From Amyelois transitella (Eukaryota; Arthropoda; Insecta; Lepidoptera; Pyralidae), in the NCBI RefSeq assembly GCF_032362555.1, contig NC_083505.1, positions 8,423,501-8,487,500 on the forward strand: a DNA stretch of 64,000 nt, written 5' to 3'. The position numbers and the translations under genes are program-made. The notes beneath the pieces are model-generated. The model was not told the DNA's origin. It made no database searches and worked only from the letters and a program-made list of their open reading frames with translations. Below are positions 34,686-44,885 of the stretch, piece after piece; positions within the stretch are counted from its first letter, which is position 1, and each line of letters begins with the position of its first letter.

Positions 34686-36035
34686 ATGGTTCTTATAAGT
34701 AATGAAATCTCAAAAAGAAACTTATATGACAGAGTCAAGAAATTATTAGTGTCATATGAATGGAGCGACTGCAGGTTTTCTGTGTCTGGGAAAGACTTTA
34801 AGGCCCATAAACTCATTCTTGGTATCAGCAGTCCTGTATTTGAAGCTATGTTTTATGGACCACTCTCCACTGACCATGATGTTGTCATAACAGATATTGA
34901 ACCTGGTATATTTCAGTTACTTCTGAACTACATTTATACTGATAATGTTGAGATTATATCTATAGAACAAGCATTTGAATTGTTGTATGCCTCTAGAAAA
35001 TATCTTCTTGAACATTTGTCTGAGATGTGCATTGCCTACATTAAAGAAAATATTAGTATTGATAATGTGATTGAAATTCTCAATTATCCGGAATATTTGC
35101 AAGACAAACAACTTATTTCATCGTCTTTAAACTTATTTTGCCAACATGCATACCATCTTATACATGAAAATGAAATGCTATTATCTTCAGAATATTTAAA
35201 ATTAATACTGGAACGTGATAGAATTAATGTCATGGAAAAAGATCTTATTAAACATGTATTTGAATGGTCTCAGTATATCTGCAAATTGAATAATATGGCA
35301 TGTACACTTGAAAACAGACGAAAAATATTAATAGAGAATGGTATTTTAAAATTGTTACGATTTTTCACATTATCAATAGATGATTTTGAAGAGGTCATAA
35401 AAGATGATAACAATCTTCTATTGCCAAATGAATCTATTTATATTATGAGAGTACTTAGGCAATCTGAAGATGTGATCAGTAATGACACAAACAATTTACT
35501 GAATCTATCTCTGATACCACGAAGTCCACTGAAAATGCAATGGCAATTTTGCCATCGCAGCCCAATAAGACCAGTAGCTCCACTTGTTATAGATTCTAGT
35601 AATTACATTGTTACCACCCGCTTGAAATGTAACAAATCAATTTTCATTAACTCCCTATATATACCCACACGAATGAGCCCACCAATCACATTTAGGAATA
35701 ATGGTCCTGAGAAATACTCTGAGCTATTGTGCGTATCAATTATTTCAGAGTCTGATAATAATGTAATAAAACAAACAAACTTTTTGAACACTGTGCAATA
35801 TAATGCATTTGTTGATGTGGAATTAAATGAACCCTGTCTCATCAAAAAAGATGAATGGTATAAAATTCGTTTTTTATGGCCACAGCATAGTTATGTTCCA
35901 CATGCATATATGGTGGAATTTAGAGATTCAGTATATAAAGGTTATCAAATCTCTTTAAAATTTAATGATATCCTATCAGTGGGCACTGTTGGGAGGCATG
36001 GTAGTTTTCTTGGAGGCTTAAAGTATTGCTTGTAA
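34686..36035 (+). CDS. BTB-BACK domain protein, BTBD3/BTBD6-like
   Basis: A single 449-codon coding exon. The N-terminal BTB/POZ domain is near residues 20-130 (EWSDCRFSVSG, FKAHKLILGISSPVFEAMFY, LLNYIYTDNVEI), then BACK near 135-240, then a C-terminal region (about 290-449) with RCNKSIFINSLYIPTR-type and WYKIRFLWPQ strands resembling a divergent PHR domain. BTB-BACK-PHR proteins are usually substrate adaptors for cullin-3 ubiquitin ligases; that role is inferred from the family. The ATG directly follows a splice acceptor, so the leader is spliced. The sequence is diverged from the BTBD6 core I remember, hence no symbol. Confidence 0.8.
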   Translation: MVLISNEISKRNLYDRVKKLLVSYEWSDCRFSVSGKDFKAHKLILGISSPVFEAMFYGPLSTDHDVVITDIEPGIFQLLLNYIYTDNVEIISIEQAFELLYASRKYLLEHLSEMCIAYIKENISIDNVIEILNYPEYLQDKQLISSSLNLFCQHAYHLIHENEMLLSSEYLKLILERDRINVMEKDLIKHVFEWSQYICKLNNMACTLENRRKILIENGILKLLRFFTLSIDDFEEVIKDDNNLLLPNESIYIMRVLRQSEDVISNDTNNLLNLSLIPRSPLKMQWQFCHRSPIRPVAPLVIDSSNYIVTTRLKCNKSIFINSLYIPTRMSPPITFRNNGPEKYSELLCVSIISESDNNVIKQTNFLNTVQYNAFVDVELNEPCLIKKDEWYKIRFLWPQHSYVPHAYMVEFRDSVYKGYQISLKFNDILSVGTVGRHGSFLGGLKYCL

Positions 36036-37794
36036 ATACATTTTCAAAATTTCAAGTTTTTAACATCTATGATTTAGGCTGGGCGTTATAATCGCGATAA
36101 ATCAGTCACTCTAATTATTTTATGTAATATAGAAAGATGACTGTGTTTAAGGACTATCTGTGTAAAATGAATGGAATAATAACCTATATGGGCTCCTACC
36201 CCAGCTAGATTAATTTTTATCGAGGAAAATTCATATTTTAATAAATACTATGAGATGGCAGCTAGGGATCGATAACGCGTTTTGTGTTCCCACTGTGCAA
36301 ACAAAAATCAGAAGAATCAGATTTCTTAAACGCATCATAAAAAACTTATGAAAAAAATTTATGCGCAATGTTTTAGCAATTTATAAATAACGGACAGTTT
36401 CACAGATTTTCAAAAGATACTGTTGAGACGAAATTAATTAGTAAATTTAGGTTTAAGGTATTTGAGAGTAAAATACTACACTTTGCATGCAAAGTGATTT
36501 CAGAGAGAGAGTTAAAAAATAAACGCGCTTGTGCGCAGTGGGAACTTTGACTACCTATTTTTCATCTCATAAATGCATAACCTTTTTATTAATGATGATA
36601 TCAACGTGATTTTTTGTTGTCACGAAGGTATTTGTTATTAACTTTGTTAATTATTTTATTTTTGTCTATTGCTACTAGTGGAAAAGGTAATCTCTGTACA
36701 ATGAAATCTTTTGTAACTAGATATAATATCTTAATATCAGAATATAAAGAAATGTGCAATTGGCTAAATCACTAATTTTTTCTGAAGAAAAAGTACCTAT
36801 ACTTATACACCTTTAATTAAACTGGACCCACACTTTATTTATTTATTCTTTATTGTAACAATTACAATTTGTAAAGTACAATAGGCGGACTTAATGCTAA
36901 TAGCATTTATTCATTCAGGAATTTTTTCATTCGGCCCATTACTTATAAAAAGAGGACTTCTGCTTGGAATATGGTGACGTCATATTCCAAGCAGAAGTTC
37001 TATCTGGGTTTTCCTACGACACAACTAACTAAAAATTCAAAAAATAAAGTACTTACATACAAAAATACTTTTTAATTAATAGGTTTATTTACGAATGAAA
37101 ATGTTTATATTGAATGAAGAATAATAGGTAATCGAATAATATAATAAATTGCTGGAAAAGACAAAAGGTTCCGAGCATGATGAGCGAGCATACCTGACAC
37201 TGATGTAGGTACTAGTCAAAAAGAAAAACGACGGCAAGCGGTGCTGGATGGAAGAAGGTCGTGACGTGAGACGCCAATTAGATGGTTCCAGTTTCATATC
37301 AACGAGTGGTACAAAATACTTACTAGCATTTTGTTTTGATTTTGATTGGATTTTTCTGACCATTATTCTATCGTTCTAATGATTGCTATGAAAAGAAAGC
37401 AACGCCACACTCGCGCCTTCTCTGATTTCCCAGCCGGTCCCATGGGAATTTCCAAAAAAGAAGTAGCCTAGTTAAATTCTTAAGATTTTGCCTGAGTTTA
37501 TGCTCATATCATCAAAAATTTATTGATTTACAGATTCAATGGTTTATTCTAACTGTAGTTCGGTCAACTGTACAATGGAAATAAAAATTGCTTACTGTGT
37601 AGAGGTAATAAACATACTTACGCGTTAATATTGTCTGTATTGTTTTATTTAAGACTAGGTTCGACCGACATGTGTGGTATGTTATCAATGAAAAGCGCAC
37701 TAAGAACCATTTTCCTTTATTTTCTCACGTAACAGACTAGGCCTAAACATTTTTGACCACAAGACAAAAAGCAAATATTTATAAACTGTAAAAA
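36036..37794. other. Intergenic region between BTB gene and polyamine oxidase
   Basis: No supported gene. Near 36830-36910 is a reverse tail of a dispersed repeat (TTATTCTTTATTGTAACAAT, then AATAGGCGGACTTAATGC). A perfect hairpin lies at 36956-36998. The minus-strand frame at 37085-37363 has no recognisable feature. Confidence 0.55.
36956..36998. repeat. Perfect 18-bp hairpin
   Basis: Arms 36956-36973 (ACTTCTGCTTGGAATATG) and 36981-36998 with a 7-base loop GTGACGT. Confidence 0.9.
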
Positions 37795-40073
37795 CTAACA
37801 TGGTGGACCATCAAATTTCTTAGTTAATTGAACGATACGTTCTGCTTCGCGAATCCCACTAAGCCTAGCTCCGTGTACGGTAGCGAAGTATCCAGGAACC
37901 GTGGCTTCCCCTGCAAACAGTAGTTTAGGGGGCTGGGCATCACAAGGGCCGGGTACAGGTGTTCCCAATTCACATTGATGACTGACTGTCGAACAACAAC
38001 TCATATACGAGTAAGCCCCGCAGAAATGCGGGTCAGAAGCCCATCGAGAGCGCAACATCATTTGAGGATATGGTAAACACGGATTCCCTGTAAACCTTCG
38101 TAACAACTGCGTTAACCCTTCAGCAACGTCGTTATCGGCCATAGTTTCCATCATAGCAGCTTCTTGTCCCGATATCCAAGCACATAACACGTGTTTACTT
38201 CCGGGCATCTCATCAATTGAACACACGCCTCTTGTCCAATCACTACAACATTGTAACTCTTCAGCAGACCAAGCTAACTTCAGATTGCCTTCGTGGCAAA
38301 CCCAAAATGGTTCAGCATATTCAAGAAATACTTTGTCACTTAAACCAAACCCAATATTACATATTGCATCTAATTTACATACGGGCAGAGGTGGTGCAAA
38401 AAGTTTGTCTGCCTGACATTTTAAGCACCCTAAGGACATAGTAAGGATTACATAATCAGCCGTAAGTTCCTCACCATCACAACACTTTACTAGCACTCGT
38501 CCAGATCCTGCTTGACCAGTCCCCCAACGTACAACATTGACAGGCTTGTTATACCGTATACAATTATCTGGTAAACCTCGCAGCAAAGGTGCCATTACTC
38601 CCACGTAACCTAGAGGTACTCTAACACTGCCTCCAGGTAGTTCTATGTAACTACCATACTGATCAGCACTAACAAGGGACAGGTCATCCCCACATCTATT
38701 TCGCAAAATGTTCGTCAAACCGAACATAACTCGAGCAGCATCATATCTTTGATCTTCAGGAAAATTATATAACTCCTGTTGAATACGCAGTCCTATAAAG
38801 TTTAGTAGAGTTCCGTGTTGTCTTTCCCCACCAAGACGAAATAAATTAGCTGCTTGTTGTTCAATTTGTCTGAAAGTGTGGTATGCTGTTATCGTTACTG
38901 GAAGGTCAACAGCTCGACCTTCGCTGGTACAAAATAATCCTCGAGAAGCATCTAGACGTGGCAAAGGGGTTTGCAGCAATCTGTCCTGTGATGCGAGTGT
39001 GTAAACTGAATTCGGTAAACAAGCGCCATATATCCATTCGGCACCCATTTCAATTACAGCATCACCTAGCCAACAAGAGTGTATTCTTCCACCAGGTCTG
39101 TAATTAAATTTACGATATCATTCAAAATTAAAAAAAATCAAAATTCAAAATTTTTATTCATTATTATAGGATACTTCATATCGCTTAATAATTGTCAAAA
39201 CGTATGGTTTAACAACATTGGTTGACGTCAAATAAATTACTTAAAACTAAGTTTACTGCCGCTTCCAAGGCGTCAGTGCAGAAGAAGCGGTAACAAACTG
39301 CACTGCAGCATTATTATTTCATGCTTCAGTGCAGTTTGACAATATTATTTCATGGCAGCAACATTATTTCATGGCACCAAGATTTGTATTTCAGAATGTT
39401 TTAAATTATTATGTTGATGAAATACATAGTAAAATTAGGAGCGCCGGTGGTCGAATCGGTAAGGTGCCCGGTTAAAATGCGGTAAATCCCACCTCGGCTA
39501 TGTACCAATGAATTTTCAGAGGAAAAACAACTGGTAACCATGCATCCAATACGGATTAAGTTAACCTGCAAAGGTTACAGAGGTCAGATGGGAATCGTGG
39601 AAAAACCTGACTTACCCAATCCAGGAGCCATGGTCAAAGGCATACCACGGAATCCTCTCTTGAGAGGTGAGGATGCAACCGGAACTAAAGCCAAAGGAAG
39701 AAATACATAGTAAAATTATAAATAAATTTACCTACTATGGATTTCATCAACATAAATAAGAAAGGTTTTTTACTTACCTTTCTTTCGCTTCGAGGACCAC
39801 AAAATTCCGAATGCCGCATTGCGTGAGTCGATGTGCAGCCGACAGCCCCGCCATTCCAGCTCCTACTATTATTACACGTGGTTCTTTACAGTTTGGGCCA
39901 ATGCTACAAGAATCCATGATGCACTGTTCCTGGCCTTGTGCGCTTACAGCGCTGCTCATCGGTCGCAAATTTGTTCTGATGATCACAGCCCTTGTTGTTT
40001 CGTTGACTCCGAGACATTTTCTAATTATCTGAGGGCTTTTCTGACACACTAATTTCATACGCGATGCTTTCAT
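37795..40073 (-). CDS. Flavin-containing polyamine oxidase (PAOX/SMOX family)
   Basis: FAD-dependent amine oxidase acting on spermine or N1-acetylated polyamines, releasing H2O2 and an aldehyde. Exons 40073-39778 and 39097-37795 join in phase to give 532 residues, within the 500-560 range of PAOX/SMOX. The Rossmann dinucleotide motif is VIIVGAGMAGLSAAHRL, followed across the intron by the RPGGRIHS motif. Near the C-terminus are LLFAGEATVPGYFATVHGA and GIREAERI, which form the FAD-binding end. The protein ends KKFDGPPC, so it lacks a PTS1 peroxisomal signal. About 60 residues precede the flavin motif and are rich in Arg/Lys with no acidic residues near the start, raising the possibility of mitochondrial import (inference). 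The single intron contains a SINE. Substrate preference cannot be decided from sequence. Confidence 0.88.
39438..39705 (+). repeat. tRNA-derived SINE family C, near complete
   Basis: Starts GAGCGCCGGTGGTCGAATCG (A-box-like) with CCCACCTCGGCTATGTACCA, and ends GAGGTGAGGATGCAACCGGA then AAAGCCAAAGGAAG. Located in the polyamine oxidase intron. Related copies: 49046, 55256, 9190, 7568. Confidence 0.75.
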
Positions 40074-41025
40074 GTTCAGTTGTAAATGTTAGAATTCTTT
40101 TGAACTTTATATGCCATTTAAAACTGAAAATATTACATGATACTTTCTAATTTTGGTACGTAAAAATACTAAAGAGTCAACTAAAATTCAAGTCACCATC
40201 TAAATATGTCACTTTTAACTTCTTTTTCAATGTTTTTGGTTGCTATCACCTCCTTGTTAAGTATGTAGTAGCTCTACCTAGAACTAGGCTTTTGTGTGTA
40301 CTTATTTAAATTTATTTTATATCACGAATATAACCTGTGTAGCTCCTCTCCCGAAAGGTGAGGATGTACCTGAATAAACGCCAGAAATACAACTTTTTAA
40401 TCTTCGCAAAAGATAGTCTTCTATTTAGTTACGTAGGTACAAGGAATTTTTGAGACTGCAATTCGAAAAAAGAAAGCTATGAGAAGAATACAGAAAACAA
40501 GTAATAACAAGGTAATCCACTATAATAACTAGTACCTTACAAGCACGGGAGATCAGTGCTCTCTTCATGATTCATAATAAAAAACTTGCTTTAGTTCGTT
40601 GCTTAAAATCGTAAAGTAGGTACTAATATTATAAAGAGAAAATATTCATATTTTTATTCGTAACGAATAAACTCAAAAATTATACGGGACCGTTTTTGCT
40701 AAATTTGGCATAGAGATAAAATACACCTTCAGAAGTAACTAGGATTTCCTTTTTTCTTATTTCTTCGGAACTAGTCTCTTCATCACTATCACTACATAAT
40801 GTAAAGTCCCCCTATTTACTCTGTCTGTATGCATGCGAGCCTATCTCTGAAAGTTGTGGATGGATTTCGTTCCTGTTCGAAATGTTGGAAAGAGAGTTGT
40901 CTGAGGAAGATTTATATCTATCAATGCTATGCCGGATGCCGGAGCGGGTCGTTAGTTTCATCAAAATTCATTTTATTATTTACCAGATGTGCTTGCGACT
41001 TCGTGTAAATATAATTGCATGTGTA

Positions 41026-41100
41026 AAGGCGACTAAGGGATAGGCTTATAAACTTGGGATTCTTCATTTAGGCGACGGGCTAGCAACCTGTCACTTAATA
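41026..41100 (+). repeat. Dispersed repeat family A, middle fragment
   Basis: AAAGGCGACTAAGGGATAGG, CTTATAAACTTGGGATTCTT and GCTAGCAACCTGTCACTT only. Confidence 0.65.
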
Positions 41101-41255
41101 TGAATCCAATCCCTTCAATCCTCCAATCATAATATTACATTCTGTCATTCTCCTCTTTTTCAAAAACTATTGTTTTTGTTTTACTTACGTTCACTCCTTT
41201 ATTATTCAAAGATTCATACATACAATTTACCACCTCCGGTAACTTTTCTTCTTTT

Positions 41256-41960
41256 TAGGGTTCCGTACGTCTGAATACAAAAAACGGAACCCTTATAGGA
41301 TTACTCGTGTGTCTGTCCGTCCGTCGCTTACAGTCAATTATCTCCGAATCTATTCGACCGATTTAGTTGAAATTTGGTACACATATCAATTCCTGTGACC
41401 CAAACACAGAGGTGTGACGTGAGCAGATGAAATCTGTATATGGGGGGTCATTTTTGGGGGGGGGGGAGGGGAAAATTAAAAAAAAAATTCTGAAAACTGC
41501 ATCGTGTGGCATATCAAATGGAAGGTCTTGTTGAGAAGATCTTAAATGTATTTTTTTTTAATTTTAAAATAAATAGTTTCCAAGTTATTTTAGAAAATAG
41601 ACGAAAATTGACCATTTTCCCCTTTTTTGACTTATCTCCGAAACTACTGAACCTAAAGTTTTGAAAAAAATACAGAAATTAGTTTTCTCCTTATAGATTA
41701 TAGGAAAGATATATATAAGAAGTCGATATAATAACGACTATATAAGAAGAACCTTATAGACTATAAGAAGTCCATGATATAATAATAACATGGTAAATCA
41801 CTCAATATTGTGCGTACCAACTTACATTTGCAGGTGGAATGTGTGGAAGAACATATTTTTAGTTACCACAAACAAATTTGGGTCAGATTTAAAAAAACAT
41901 GATAGGTAACATCGTACGGAACCCTCTTCACGCGAGTTCAACTCGCACTTGTCCCCTTTT
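41256..41960 (+). repeat. Dispersed repeat family E, longest copy
   Basis: Head AGGGTTCCGTACGTCTGAAT, a nearby inner CGGAACCC, CTGTCCGTCCGTCGCTTA, tail CGTACGGAACCCTCTTCACG then GAGTTCAACTCGCACTTG. About 700 bases, non-coding. A G-rich run lies at 41452-41472. Confidence 0.7.
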
Positions 41961-42324
41961 TTTAACTAGGTACTTATCAACTTATATATACACAATTCAT
42001 ATGATAATAAAAAGTTTGTCGCAATTTAATTAAATATTGATATGCGATTAAACCTCGCGACAAGCTTTAATTAGGATCATAAAAACGGTTATTATGAGGT
42101 TATAATATGTTGATACTTAAAATTGAAAACAAAAATACTATCTTCTTATCTTTTGAGCGTTTAAATAAAACTTTTTTTTTTGGTATTTATTTAATTTTAA
42201 CGTGTTTGTATTAGGAACCAATTTCTATCTGTTGCGTTAGCAGATCGTAAAATTCGATTCAGGTGATGGAAAACATTATTTTTTTAAAAGTACTCCTTAC
42301 AAACAAATGAAGATATGTATACGT

Positions 42325-42385
42325 TATCCATGGGAAAGAGATGGGAGTGGTCATACCCTTTTTTCTATTGGCGCCGGGAACCACA
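42325..42385 (-). repeat. Dispersed repeat family A, 5' fragment, reverse
   Basis: CCATGGGAAAGAGATGGGAG to GGGAACCACACGGCAC, the reverse complement of the family A head; abuts SINE B at CACTTGTCTGTGACACC. Confidence 0.65.
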
Positions 42386-42600
42386 CGGCACTTGTCTGTG
42401 ACACCAGAGGTTTCGGGTTCGAATCAGCGAGGGCATGATGAGAAACGAACTTTCTCTGATTGGCCTGGGTCTTGGATGTTTATCTATACGTATAAATATT
42501 TATTATAAAATATTGTATCGTTGGGTAAGTATCTTGTAACACAAATCTCGAACTTACTTAAAGGCTAACTTAATCTGTGTAATCTATCCCGTATGTATTC
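42383..42600 (+). repeat. tRNA-derived SINE family B, 5' truncated
   Basis: CTTGTCTGTGACACCAGAGG, a B box GGGTTCGAATC, GGGCATGATGAGAA, GGTCTTGGATGTTTATC, and GGCTAACTTAATCTGTG, matching 55027-55256 in the opposite orientation. Confidence 0.75.
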
Positions 42601-42696
42601 CTTTATTTAACTACAATTCCTAGGTCATTCATATCTATAAGTTCCGTGTTTTATAAGCATTTAACTATCTATGAAAATATTACTTTAGACAAAAAT

Positions 42697-42799
42697 GTTA
42701 CGAGCACGACGTTGCTACGCCGTGCTAAACGACATTGCTTTGCTACGTCATGCTACGATGTTACTTCGCTATGCTACGAAGTTGCTACGCCATGCTGTA
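42697..42799. repeat. Degenerate minisatellite, GCTACG-type units
   Basis: About five imperfect units near 20 bases, each containing a form of TTGCTACG(C/T)CATGCTACGA. Locally GC-rich in an AT-rich background. Confidence 0.75.
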
Positions 42800-43411
42800 A
42801 GCTTCCACTCCCGTATTACTAAATAATTAGCGTACTTTTTACTAGGTTCTTAACATCAATGTACACGGGACAACAAATTTTAATATCAATGAAAAGTCCT
42901 TTCAATGTATAAAGTAAGTCATCTAAAGAAAACAGGAAGAATAAAAAACTCAAGTAAAGCGATAAATTTATTTAAGTCAACATTTTTACAAAAGCAATCT
43001 ATCCCGCAGAATCGGGTAACATACATGATAATTTATGTTAAATATTTTTATACACGTTAGTATAAGCCAAATACATATGTAGTAAATAGACAAAATGTAT
43101 TACAGATTAGGATTATTAATATTGCAATAAGTCCAAAATTGTCTTTCTATGTCATCACTTGAGTGTTTTAAAAATATTTTTCTACCGAAATATGTAGGTC
43201 TCTATATTCAATACGAGTATGTAACAAAAACACTATTCGATATACGAAGGTAATTTGGAGAAGCTTGTGTATGTAAGAAAAGCGTTTTTTAAGTTTTTCA
43301 TTTGTTTACGCAGAAGTACTTTAAAATAATAATGTTATTTTAAAAACTTAAAAACTAAATTGTCTAAAATAATAACAAAAAATAACGCAGACAACGTCAT
43401 GGGTAACAACT

Positions 43412-43500
43412 ATAATTTATAAAGCTGAAGAGGTTGTTTGCAAAATTAAATGATGACCAAAATAACTATTTCACACGGACTAAGTCGCGGGCACAGCTAG
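43412..43500 (+). mobile_element. Helitron-like non-autonomous element, truncated
   Basis: Has TATAAAGCTGAAGAGGTTGT near the start and ends ACTAAGTCGCGGGCACAGCTAG, the same ends as the fuller copy at 57092-57351. Confidence 0.5.
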
Positions 43501-44885
43501 ATATAAATATGCAGATATTATGCAATAAGAAGTCATCAATAATTTATAACAAACAATGCAATTTAAAATAATAACAAACAAAGAATACTTACTACAAACG
43601 AGTAAAAAACCATACTTTTTAAGTGTAGGTATAACTCGTATTACTTACTTAGTCATAGATTTTTGAACACAAATGTGTTTTACCTACCACTAAAGAGTAC
43701 ATTATCGACCTAGTAACTTGGTTCAAACGATTTCATGAATACCTACACTAACAATATAGACACAAATTTGTAATTTAATTTAACTTCGATGTAAGTAAAT
43801 GTATAAAAATATTTGAGTTATTCCGGTCTGATCTCCCAAACGGATCCACTCTTCATTACTAAGTATTATAAGTTTTGTCAGATCTTATCCACTCTGATAT
43901 ATTTTCTATTCGGTTATCTGATCCCCCGTTCAGTGGGGATGAGGATCAGAATGGAATAGAAAAGAATTAAAATAAAACTGATCCACTTGAATATTAGATT
44001 TCAGGGATCAGATAATATTTTTATACATTTACAACTTTAACTGTATCTAACTAACTCTTGACAATAAATAGATGTATAGGTAATTTTGATATATTATATT
44101 AAAGTAGTTACGTACCTATATGTTCGTACTAAGGAATACTTAGAACTTTACTCTGTACCACAGACATGTACCTATTAATTTATAGCAACAAACTTTTTAT
44201 AAGCAATATGTTTTATATTGATGGTTTTTATATCTCATTAAATACTTAGAGAAAGTCTTGTTCACTTAGTACTTATATGGGACTTATACTTATTTGAATC
44301 ATCCATCCAAAAGTTAAAACAAATCAAAGGTATTTCGAATCAAAGTCCCGAGGTACTAAGTTTATTCATACTGATATACCTAGTAAACACCGTTTCGATT
44401 AAATTATCTAGGTCTCAGTCGTATTTGGATTGGATTACCAGTTTTTGAACAATAAGAAAGAAAAAGATATTTATTTTTAAGCGTACTTATGCAGTTTTTA
44501 AAAACTGTAACTAAAAAATAATTTCCTTAAACGCAATAATAAATACCCGATAAATTATATAAATATCCTTTATCACATGAATATTGATAAATTTTACTAA
44601 CAAAATAAACAAGATATATTTACACAATTTAATATAATGAATACTAATGGTATTCACTTGAAAATAGTTCGACAATCGAAAGGAACTTTTGAAATTTCAT
44701 GGAACATGTACTTGATGCAAATAGAATTTTCAGAACTTGGCTGATTAAAAACTAGTTCACACATTCGCGTCCTACACGCGACTGTGTCACTCACTCATAC
44801 TAAATGTGCACATGGTCAAAGACCCTGAAATACTAGATATTACAAAAGGTTTAGATAGGTAAGTATGTTGCTTTCGATTATTGTA

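Larger units (their letters stand above)
40074..44885. other. Intergenic region, repeat-rich
   Basis: Spacer of about 4.8 kb between polyamine oxidase (5' end) and Ddc (3' end). It holds a family C end (40340-40390), family A fragments (41026-41100, 42325-42385), a long family E copy (41256-41960), a SINE B copy (42383-42600), a GCTACG-type minisatellite (42697-42799) and a Helitron-like fragment (43412-43500). No gene seen; 43500-44885 is unique-looking AT-rich sequence, part of which is the Ddc 3' flank. Confidence 0.6.
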
